A stretch of 64,000 nucleotides of DNA from Tachypleus tridentatus (lineage: Eukaryota > Arthropoda > Merostomata > Xiphosura > Limulidae), in the NCBI RefSeq assembly GCF_004210375.1, contig NC_134837.1, positions 19,849,586 to 19,913,585 on the forward strand, given 5' to 3'. A program made the translations under genes and the position numbers. Position 1 is the first letter of the stretch. Each line of letters starts with the position of its first letter. The notes beneath the pieces were generated by a model that was not told the DNA's origin, made no database searches, and saw only the letters and a list, made by a program, of their open reading frames with translations. This document shows, one piece after another, positions 24,779 through 35,254 of this stretch.

Positions 24779-24905
24779 ACATAAATTGATTTATGCATTT
24801 CTTAACCAAGCAGAACTTATAATAAATCATGAATGGACCTTCCCAAATTTATGAACACTAATCAGTGACAATCCACAAATGTCACTATGAAAGCCTGTAC
24901 AATGA
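24779..24905 (+). repeat. Dispersed repeat of unknown type, copy 2
   Basis: Partner of 9233-9352 in the same orientation. Similarity is interrupted by small indels, and boundaries are approximate. Confidence 0.5.
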
Positions 24906-25049
24906 ATATTTGTCATGAAGATGTGTGTGCTACCTGAGTCACCATGAGATTTATTCAGCATGTATAGCCTATCAAGCTTAACAAGCAGCACGTACATTTA
25001 CATGTGTATGTATCGTGTATACAGATCAAGCAATACATGCTCAAGATTA

Positions 25050-26760
25050 CGTGTTCCAGGCTGTCACAGGTGAGGTACCCCACTTGATTGCACTGTCACA
25101 AGGTACCCATACTAGTGAGTGGAGTACATGGAAAAAGAACCTCTTACTGCTTTGATGGAATATTGCAATCTTGGATTCACAGCAAAAAAAGACAAGGCAA
25201 AATTCTTTGGTAGGTATTTGGATATTAAAGTTTTCAGGTCCATGGGCCATCAGAAACTGTAATTTCTCATTATCCCACATGTGAAAACTTGTTAAACAAC
25301 TACCAGGGCTGTAAAGAAATTGTTTTAAGAGTTTTGAGTGCTTTGAAGAAATATTGTGTGGAGTTTAATGTTGCTGAAATATGTGACACTGATTAACAAA
25401 CATGGTTGGTGAATAAGGTAAACAAAAAGAGTTGACACCTCGTTATAACTAACAGTGGGGAGCTAAGAGAGATTAATACTGAAATTGAAGAAAGCTGGTT
25501 GCTATATACAAAGGCTTGAATATAAAAGGTGGTTGTTGGTGTTGAAGATGATGAAGCAGTTGTGAAGAATGAAGGTATCAATAATGTAATAAGAATATGA
25601 AGTTCAAAGCTGACATTAGCTATATATTTAACTAGGGTGTGTTATAGAAATGGCAGTAACGTTAAAAATGAGCTTTATTTTATTAATATTGATAGAAAAA
25701 GATTAAGTTGCTTTTGCTAAATTAATACATAAAAATGTAATTTAAATTTTGAATATAGACAATGAAGATGAGTGGTGCTTCTCAGAGCAGAGATCTACAG
25801 ATCTAATGAAAATAACTTTGGTGTGGAGAGAAATAGAAGTACCCTAAGAAAACCCACTTTCACTGATTGGGTGCTGAATATTCTGCTTGATAAGTGTCTT
25901 TTGTTAAAGGTTAATTTGAAATTACAAGGCTTTTTCCAACTTTTATTTATTTTTTCCAAGAAAGGCTTAGATTGAGATTTTGGTGGGTTGGTGGCTATAT
26001 GAAATTGTTGCACCAATGTGACACTGCATTGAGTGAAGTGGGTTGCTAGAAGAATTCCAATATCATTTGTATATTAAGATGCAGTTGTATAATTTAAGGA
26101 AGGGAACAGAATATCATTGACAAAGAGGTTGTATAATGTTGGCCTTAACACTGATGCTTGGAAGAAACAGGTTTAGAATGCAAAGGGACTGGAGGTCACA
26201 TTGTTTATTTTAACTTTAGCTGGTAAGAAAGCTGGAAATACAGTGTATGATAGGTGTAACTATGTGGTTATCAATTAGTTTGTAGTAAAGTCTGTATATC
26301 ATACTGAATCAGTTTGGATGTCTAAAAATGTAGCTATGATTATATGTTTCTTGTTGAAACCACAGTGGGTGGTTTTCGTAAGTCTAACAAGGAGTCATTT
26401 GCTTGTCTGCATTGCCTGCCTGAACTCTGTATGTTGTTAATAGTATTGTTGGTTTCAAGGTCAGTGTGTAACTGGTTTGTGATTAATTTCTCCATTATCC
26501 CTCTAAGAGTATTTAGCAAACTAATGGTCTTGTATCTAATGGGGCTAGTTAAGTCATTCTTTTTCTTTGGATTATCTTAATAATAGCCGATTTCCAAATA
26601 GATGATTGATCTCCTGATAGTAACAATGAATTATAGATTGTTACTAAGTGGGTTAAGAATTTTTAGATAGGTGTTTCAGGATGAAATTGATAATTCTGTT
26701 TTCTCCTGTGCTTTGCATTTTATTTTCTTGAGGTTAATTTTGATTTCTAGTAAAGTTATA
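25050..26760 (-). pseudogene. Relict Jockey-type LINE reverse transcriptase, minus strand
   Basis: Minus-strand frames give RT motifs in order: 'LTSPIRYKTISLLNTLRGIM' (about 26540-26470; motif SYRPISLLNTL), then near 26160-26100 'PTLYNLFVNDI' after a changed VPQGS, then 'YTNDIGILLATHF' near 26075-26035, where active enzymes have YADD. Next comes a thumb-like 'INKSWKKPCNFKLTFNK' near 25950-25900 (25795-26016 is open). Downstream frames to 25050 are weaker. Catalytic substitution and many stops make it inactive. Confidence 0.72.
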
Positions 26761-29700
26761 AAGTGGATATATAAATTATTAGAACCAAAAGTTTGTGATA
26801 CAGAAGCTGAGAAGTTTGGTGTAAAAAAAAGTATTACTTTTTAGAAATGTGTTGATTTACATGGTTGAAATGTTGTATGTCAAACAAGGTGAGATTTGGG
26901 GTTACAAACATACTTTCAGAATATTGGAAAAAAAAGTTCAGATTGTTAATAATGTGGCAGTGTTGTTATTATATTAAATTTTATTTATGATGTTTGATTT
27001 TTTGTCTGTGATAGATTTAAATTTATGCCATGATTTGAAAAGGTAGGTTTTGGATTTATCTGTTGATAGGCAGAAGGTTTCCCAGTTATACTGTTGTTGT
27101 AATATAAGATAAAGTTCATGGCATTAGTGATTGGTTTAAGTGTAATGTCAGTGTTTTATATAAAGTTATTATTAATTTATGAATTTCAGGAGCACGTTTC
27201 CAGAGCTAAAGATAAGTATTTACTGTTAGGTATTGTTTCTTAGATTATGATACTGATTATATGGCTGTGATCCACCTTTATAAAGGTTAAGTGGTTCAGG
27301 TCTTCTTGGCTTGTAAAATTGATACATAAAAGTGTTAGCATGCTCTGCATTGAACACCTGGGAAACATTCTGAATAGTAATAATAGAAAGAAATACAGGT
27401 ATGTTGTAGGTTAATTACACTCTCAATGTTTCATTTTACAGCTTCTTTGGGAGTGTTTACTAAACCACAAACCAAAACTAAGTACATGTAACTGAAATGA
27501 ATTCTGATAATCAAACATATTTTAAAAGAATTTATACATGAGATTTACACACACAAATAGGACCTACACATATATAACAACATTTAATACATAAACTAAT
27601 TGAACCAATTAGTTTTGGAAAAATATAATGTTGCTAGTAGCAGTTTCAAATATGCTAGTGGGAAAAAAAGCAAGTCATTTGATAGACATTCAAAATTAAG
27701 GTTCATGACTGATTCATTTATAATTGTGTTGATTATATTTCAGGTAAATGAGTTAATATTACATCTGGGGCTGACAGTTTAAGTCCAGTTCTTGTAAAGC
27801 AAGCCCAAGGAGTACTTAAAAAATAAACAGAATAAAATTTATAGATGCTGAAGCTAATAGAAAGTATGTATTTATAATTTTCATCATTTTATGTTGAATA
27901 AATTCCAAGATAATTGCTCATAACAAAAAAAACATTAATTATTTTTTATTGTTTTTCAACTTACAGAAGGGGTTGGGCGTATGGTGTTTAAAACTAATTT
28001 GTTTTTTGTAGGACTGCAGTAGTGGGGTGACATATTGCAACTGGATAGATTCAATAGATTCTTTTAGCACTGCAGAAGCATATTATAGTATAACATACAA
28101 ATTTAAGAACATTTAAAAATTTATACCCCTAAAACTCAAAAGTACTTGTGTGTATGTTATGTATATATACGACTGTTTAAGTTTAATGCCAGTGTTATGG
28201 CATAAATGGATTAATTAAAGCACTAGTGTTAAATTTAGTTGTTTTTAGAAATGATAGTTTATTGCAGGTTTGTTTATGTAACTGTGTATAACTCGTGCAT
28301 TGTGTAGTTTATTGTGAATTGGCACTTGTTTTATTATTGTCATGTGATTAGAACTTTTCAGGTTTTCTTATCATTTTAATTAAGTATTATTTCATCATAA
28401 TATCTCGTAGTGAATAGAAAGTTCTAGGTCTCACTCAGGCTATAAATATCTGAACAAAAGTTAGTTTAATTAGAGATAGATCTAGACTGAGTAATTTTAA
28501 GTTTAACCATAAAGAGTGTATAGTGGCTATTTCTGAAGTGATGTTATTGCAAATTGTATTGTAACAACAGAGAAGAGAAGAACAATTAATCTTGTCAAGT
28601 TTGTTCTAAAGTAATTTAACCAGCCTGTGTGGACTTTATGAAAAAAGATAATTTTTTAAAGCTCTGGATACAACTGTAGTAACCAAAAGGGTAAATAACA
28701 TTTGTATATATGTTTAACTTCTTTTAATATATTATTTTAAAACAAATAAACTGTATGTTGTTTATTAATTGTTGAAGTTTATTGCTAACAAGTTACAGAC
28801 ACCTACTGTAAAGAATCTAATCCATCTTTACATAAAGAAACTGACAACATACATATGCATAGTCAATTAAAAAACCCTGTCTATCTGTTTCTTTCTCTCT
28901 CTCTTTCACACACAGTATTTAACTTATTGCAACAATAGTATTACATTGCTTTTGTTTGTGACAGAAACCAAGTAAAGTTTGGCTGCTGTATCTTGGAAGA
29001 ATTTATATAAGTATTAAAATTACAACAACAACAAATGTGTTTTCTTACATACATGCAGTAAAATTGTTAGTTTGGGCATTGACAATGTGGGTGACATTTC
29101 ATAAAGACATATCTTTACAACTGAAAGTGTAATAACTTATCTCTATAATTGTATCATAAATCAGAGCAGCTATTCCTCATAAAGATTGTACATTTTTCTG
29201 TAGAATACATGATTCAGTAATTTAAAGTCAGGTAAGAGAAAATGAAGTGATAGTTACTAGGTGTATTATTGCAATAGTGGCAACCAATTTTTTTCTCTGC
29301 AGTCCTCCATAGAGTGTGTTTGAGCACTCTCTGAAATATACAAGACTTTTGTGTCTTCTCACACACTGTGTGTATGTTGTTCTATAGAAAATTTAAGTTT
29401 TATTTATTTATTTAAGGATTTGAGTCATGATAAGTTAATATACATTAAAGATATTAAATTTCTATAATAGCAGTAATGGTGTGTAAAGGAGGTTATGAAC
29501 CTTACTTTAACATGCTTTTTGTTCCATACTATCATCTCAGTGTGGTTGAGATTGGCCTAGTGACCTAAGAGTAGTTAGGTAACAGACACACAGATTTTTT
29601 TATATATATATATGTATGTGTGTGTGTGTGTGTGTGTCACTTGCACAGAACATCCCAAGGCTTCTAAAATTTATTAGAATTTCTAAATGAACTATAATAA

Positions 29701-30109
29701 ATAGGTTTAAAAAATGCCATGTTTAGTAGCAGCAGTAAGTGATACATATGAGAAGAAAAAATTCACCTAATATCTTCCCTTAACCAGCAGTTTACCATGA
29801 ACAGCAACAAAAAAAGTTGCTAGTAGTTATTGCAAGCCAACTGTCTTTTCTCTAGTCAGCAATTCAACAACAATAAAAAACCAAAAAGGTGATGTTGAGC
29901 ATTGTGTTGGCATTATTGAATAACTTGAATAGCAATAATAATCAAATAGTAATGATTGGAAACCTCGTGTAAGTAGCTATTTTTATAGTAATAGATATAT
30001 TTGTAACTTCATTTAATCAACTGTTGGCATAATAAAAAAAAATAATAATAATTGAAAACACCAATTTCATTTCATTGATTAGTTTTACGTGATATTGATG
30101 TAATTACTG
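26761..30109. other. No recognisable gene
   Basis: AT-rich, probably intronic to the KDM3-like gene. Short frames such as 27600-27782 show no motif. Pyrimidine tracts and AG dinucleotides are common, so a short unrecognised exon cannot be excluded. Confidence 0.4.
29600..29638. repeat. (TA)n(TG)n microsatellite
   Basis: Compound tract passing from TA to TG dinucleotides. The TG part can adopt Z-form DNA. Confidence 0.9.
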
Positions 30110-30122
30110 CTTATACGTAATA

Positions 30123-30236
30123 GGCCCCCTGCTAGTACAGTGGTAAGTCTATGGATTTACAACACTAAAATCAGGGGTTTGATTCCCCTTGGTGGGTTCA
30201 GCAGATAGTTCAATGTGGCTTTGCTGTAAGAAAACA
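30123..30236 (+). mobile_element. SINE family 2 copy with 13-bp target duplication
   Basis: Head 'ggccccctgctagtacagtg', B-box-like 'ggggtttgattcccc', end 'aatgtggctttgctgtaaga'. Flanks 'cttatacgtaata' (30110-30122) and 'cttataggtaata' (30237-30249) agree at 12 of 13 bases. It lies in the intron upstream of the first recognised KDM3 exon. Confidence 0.88.
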
Positions 30237-31068
30237 CTTATAGGTAATAGATTATATCAGTCAACTCTGATGATAATGTAAGTTTATAATTACTTTTCTT
30301 CTCTTTTCCTGTGGTATTAGGAAAAATAAAGTCTAACTGTAACCTGAACTTATGTTAGGGATCTTCCAATCTTGCAAAACAAATTTAATTGTCACCATTC
30401 CAAGCAGGTTAATGATCTGTTGTTTTAATTGAATTGATTAAACATACCTAATAAACATAATAATAAAAATCATGACAGAGAAACACCAATAGTTTGATTA
30501 CAGTATATGGACCTTCAACTGTTACTAAATAGTTACTAGAAAACATTATTATCAGTCAACTTTTTGTATCATATTGTTGATTAATTAAGTACCTTTTAAC
30601 ACAGCCTGCTATGTTACACTAGTCTAATATGGCTTTACTATGGTATATGACAATGCTTATAAGGGTAGTGTTTTCTTATAAAGGACTGCAGAAGTAGAGG
30701 TACAGATGTTGTAACATGCTAGTTTGTTATTTGTTGTACTATAACAAAAGACAAACTGGTGATGTTACTTACTAGTCCATTATCTTCTAGGATTGCAAAA
30801 GCAGATGGATATGCAGTATTAATATTACAGCAGTGATAAATGGAAATAATTTTACCAACTAGCTCTGTTTTATAGGTAACCAGCAGACTTATATTGCTAA
30901 CTGGTTCAATTTTTATAGTGTTTAAATAGATCTACTGATACTGACTTGGCTTGTTGCATTGCTGTAGTAAACAAATTGTTGATATTAATAAAGGTGTTTT
31001 GTTTTATAGAACGTAAGCAGATTAATAGATCCTAATAAGTATCAGTTATATGTTTTGTCGTCCCATAG

Positions 31069-31175
31069 CAGAAGATGAACAGTTGAAAAAAGCATTTGAT
31101 CGAATGCTATCTGGAAACCAACACCAAGAGAAGTGTGGAGAACAGCAGAAACAACAGACCTGTATATCATCAGAA
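31069..31175 (+). CDS. KDM3/JMJD1-like histone demethylase, exon A
   Basis: First exon recognised here. It encodes about 35 residues ('EDEQLKKAFDRMLSGNQ...'), charged and Gln-rich, without a domain of its own. The donor is a perfect 'gtaagt' at 31176. The acceptor is an unusual tandem 'tagcag', so the exon can begin at 31069 or 31072 without changing frame. It ends in phase 0, and exon B at 38797 opens in phase 0, giving a continuous frame. Assignment to the KDM3 gene rests on strand, splice signals and phase rather than on recognised sequence. Exons further upstream, including the start codon, were not found. The intron that follows is 7.6 kb and holds LINE copy 1. Confidence 0.6.
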
Positions 31176-32523
31176 GTAAGTATTGTGTAGAAACTGCTCA
31201 AGTTCATAAGGCTGTTTTATTATCAGCTTCGATAATGAGTAACTTCATATGCACTATTACAACAAAGGCAGAATAAGAATTTTTAATGGTTATAACAATA
31301 AAAACCATGTCCTAAATTACCATCCTACTCCTAGTTTATTTTTATGTAGATCAGGTGTATGATTGTTAGTTGTATGATCTGAATTTTTGGTTAATCAACT
31401 GATGATGTATCTATTGGACTAATACAGTCTTGTTTCATATGCCAAAAGGGAATTTTTACTTTACGTATATAGGATTATCCACCTGTGAAACTACACATAC
31501 TATAATTGAAGGTACTAAGCGTGCTTTCACAAAATTAGGCAAGATTTTAGCAAATATTAGAGCTGTATCACACACAAAGAATAAGATTAATTAATAAAAG
31601 ATATTCATGCTGCAGATGTGTTTGTAAATTTACGAAACATTTATGAATTAAATGTCATTTTAATATTAACAATAACACTACTTATTTGTATTTCATTCTC
31701 ACAATCTCTAGAATCTCTTAAATGAAATTCAGGTTTTTTTTTGTTTGGTAAAACTATTTGCTATTTTATCTGTCCAAACACCAACTATATCAGATTGATC
31801 ATTATACATTGAAATGTATAGTGGAATATGAAATAGAATGAATAATGCCATTTTTCTTTGAATGCATCACTTCTCATCAGATCTTCAGTATGATTATAAC
31901 AATTTCAACTGTTAATGTTTTCATGAGTTTTTTAATAATTTTACTGTTTTGTTGCCAGACTTTTGTTCTAGAGCAGATGTTTAATACTCCTTGAAAAGCA
32001 ATAAATCACATCATGAGTGTATGTCATCTCTCTACACACACACACACACATAGACACACATAAGTAAGCCAATTAATCAAATTGCACATAATTTGAACTT
32101 GGGAGCTCATATTCCTCATTTCAACATTTTAATTTGTAAGAAGTTTTTATATTTTAGCTAAAACATGTAATACATTAGAAACATGAAATTTATCATATAA
32201 GATATTGATGCTTGTTTACACTTATGTTTCATTATCCCTAGTTATTTTTCTCGCTTTGTTGGTTGTTCAAATTATAATTCATTTAGCTTTCATATGTGCA
32301 TTGTAGAGCACAAAAAATATGCATAAGAATAGAATGACCCAAAACTACTGTAATTTAACTAACTTTTTAATTAAGCTATAAGTAGTTTAAAAATCAGCTA
32401 CCTGCTCAGAACTGAACACAACAATCACAAAGAATGAGGCCTGTTACTTACATAGGTCTGACAAAAAGAAATAATCATAATAAGTTTTTGTGGAAGGAAA
32501 ATCCTTTTTTTTTTGTTATAAAG

Positions 32524-32658
32524 ATGTCCATCAAACAAGTACAAGCAGTTTTGATAAGTGCCTTGAGACCTATGATAAAATGGGAGGAGTATTTGCAATA
32601 TTTATGGATATTGCAAAAACTCAAGAAGGTCAGAGGTTCAAATTTTGTATTCTGGCTT
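32524..32658 (+). other. Possible cassette exon or decayed coding fragment
   Basis: A pyrimidine tract and 'ataaag' acceptor at 32522-32523 precede a 135-nt segment that ends at a perfect 'gtaagt' donor at 32659. In the gene's phase (0 in, 0 out) it is open for 45 codons and starts with ATG. Another frame, open from 32490 to 32672, gives a more protein-like sequence ('FDKCLETYDKMGGVFAIFMD'). I recognise neither frame. It may be an alternative KDM3 exon, part of an unknown mobile element or chance. Confidence 0.3.
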
Positions 32659-33509
32659 GTAAGTACCTGTAGTTTGTTTTTTTAAATGTTAGGGAACAAC
32701 GAAAATTATAAAGATGAATTTGGAGTGTAAGATGCATTATGTGACAGAGAAGTGAATATTGAAAATTTATCTAAATATTTCTTTTCAAGTTAACAAATCA
32801 ACATTGAGATGATATAACAGTTTGATTGCAAGTACATTTTGATGGCAACTGTTTGTCAGTACAGGTGGGTCATGAGACAAAGTGCACCAATCTTTGTTCA
32901 TGAATCATAGCTATCATCAAAGAAGACATTAATTTTTACCTTGGGGAGGTCATAGGATGTTGGCCAATTTTAGCAGGTTGTTGCTACAAGGGTTTAAAGT
33001 GTCACAGCAGAAAGCAAGAGTACTTTTAAACTATGAATACATTTTCTTGAACATCTGGGTGATGCAAACCATCATTCACAACATGATAAACAGATGACTG
33101 CTAATCTGTAGGACAGAACATAAAATGATTCATTATGTCCTCAGTATAGCTCAAAGTGTGTTGCCTACATTGTTGCTAAGAGCGCTTCCATTGAATCAAT
33201 AAAATATGGGTCATTGTTCTTTTTATAGTTCTATTGTGCTTTCTTCTAAAGCTATAAACTAGGCATATAATCACCTGGAAAGAATCTAGAAATAAATCCA
33301 CCTCCTTTTCATACAAACCTGTAATAGGTAACAAGTGGAAGTATGATGTATATTGGTATTGTTAATGCTACATATTGTAGGAACTACAATGTTTAATCTT
33401 TTATTCTTCCATATTACAATGAAGTTGCTTTTGACTTTAATCTAATGGGTGATAATGCCTACCCCTTCCTTCTTAAGATGATCGACACATTTCTTGAGAA
33501 AGGAATTGG

Positions 33510-33600
33510 CTGAATGGACAATGCACAGTTATTATGTTGTGAAAGTCTTTCGCAAGCTGATAAAGCAGGATTATAATTAACTATACTTCTCATAAGACAT
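33510..33600 (+). repeat. Dispersed repeat pair, copy 1
   Basis: Shares 'tg.acaattattatg.tgtga', 'aagctga.aaagca' and 'ttataattaact.tacttct' in order with 34955-35045. Boundaries are approximate and the type is unknown. Confidence 0.5.
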
Positions 33601-34691
33601 CAGTATTAAACATATTATATGTTTTCATACTGCATTTGTTATCTAGTCCCTTAGGGATTTTTAAGGATTAGAAAGGTTTATAACAATTTTTGTTGTAACA
33701 AATGGCTTACATAAATAGTTTATTGACCACTACTGTGTCTGTTGTATCCCAGTCAGCCTGAAGAGTTCCAGATTGAGCAAAACACTTCATTGGAAATGTG
33801 TGGCAAGTATAATGTGTTGGCTAAAATAATATTATACTCTTTTATTTCTTAAAATACTAATTATACAGATAAAGAATGTATGGTTAAAAAAGTGTTCAGT
33901 CACTGGACTTAATTTCATCAAGTGTATAAAGAATGTTATTTATAGATGTATTGCATTCTGTTACTTAAAATACTGAGTAACAGCCTTTATGAACACTGAG
34001 TTTTAAGCATACAATATTGATGCTACACTGCTGGTGCTGTTTGTCATGCCCACACTTTATATTGAAACAAAATGGCATGAACTGTAAAGATTTAAAGACT
34101 TCTATTTCAAATGTTAATTTATGAGAATAAACAAAATGAAGCTATCTGCAGTATCAGATACCTGATTTCCATACAAATAGACTAATAAACAAGAAGTTAT
34201 AATTGTTTAGTAACAGTGATTTTTACAATATCACAGCTACAATATCATATAAATCTCAGTGTTTTGTGCAGTGTACTTCCAGTTATTGTAATCACCAAGT
34301 GAAGCTCCATGTTATTTTTAGACAAGTGCATATAACATACCTTCTAATAAGTATTCATTTTTTGTTTTAAGAGATTATATGTTCCTTATTACGTTGGTAT
34401 GTTTAAATTATCTATATTAATTATTTGGCTAATTTTTAGTTCTATTTACAAAACTTACTTTGATGAAAAGTTAAGTGTAGTTAAAAGTTTATTAGACAAG
34501 GATATCTAAATATTCTTGGATATGAAGTTTTATTTTCTTAAACATAAGTTAAAACATGATATATTTTTGGTAATAATTTGTTATTCAAAGTATTTTTAGG
34601 TAATTTGCTTTAAAATTGTTTTCATATTTTAGTTTTTAAACATTGGTATTTATATACCAATTTGTTTGTTTTTTTCTTTTCATTACCCTAT

Positions 34692-34736
34692 AAAGAATGA
34701 GTGCACATATATATATATATATATACCTCATTCTTT
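34692..34736. repeat. Hairpin containing an (AT)n tract
   Basis: Perfect 10-bp arms 'aaagaatgag' (34692-34701) and 'ctcattcttt' (34727-34736) enclose an AT dinucleotide run. Confidence 0.8.
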
Positions 34737-34813
34737 GACTTATGTGTAAAGGATATATTTTTTGTTTCGTAATTTAGTTTGAAACAGGTCACTGTTTATA
34801 AATGATGCATTTG

Positions 34814-34921
34814 AAAAATATATATGTAAAAAACGGCTCATAAAATATTTTCTCAACCCAAAACGAGCCATTTTTACATATATATTTTTCTCTTCAAGCG
34901 GGTTTTCTCGACATCACTGAA
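34814..34921. mobile_element. Penelope-associated short element, copy 2
   Basis: Palindromic: 'tatatgtaaaaaacggctc' at the left and 'gagccatttttacatata' at the right enclose 'aaatattttctcaaccca'. It then continues 'aagcgggttttctcgacatc'. It is the reverse-orientation relative of 3850-3981. Imperfect flanks 'gatgcattt' and 'gatgtattt' may be an eroded target duplication. Confidence 0.6.
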
Positions 34922-34954
34922 GGATGTATTTTTATAAAGTTTGTAAAGCCTAAT

Positions 34955-35045
34955 TACAATATTGTGCACAATTATTATGATGTGAACACTTCTTAAAAGC
35001 TGACAAAGCATGTTTATAATTAACTCTACTTGTCTACAGATTTTG
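34955..35045 (+). repeat. Dispersed repeat pair, copy 2
   Basis: Partner of 33510-33600. It follows immediately after the Penelope-associated copy, so the two may be parts of one larger element. Confidence 0.5.
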
Positions 35046-35254
35046 TTGCATTTGGTAATATAAATTTCAACAGAACCTGCTCTGAGATGCATTTCCCCAT
35101 GTCACATTAATAGGTTATTTTTCAAGATAGCAGTTTCAAAATGTGTTAACTAGGATTCGTAATGTTTCTCTCTGTGAAGGATTTGTTTTGAAACAGCTTG
35201 TTTTTTGTTACTTGTTTCTAAAGTAACAGTATTTGTCGAGCTCTTTTCCTGCCT

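Noticed and set aside
1-31068. Upstream first exon or promoter of the KDM3-like gene
   Set aside because: I looked for the conserved N-terminal block of KDM3 proteins and for a CpG-rich or TATA-type start and found nothing convincing.
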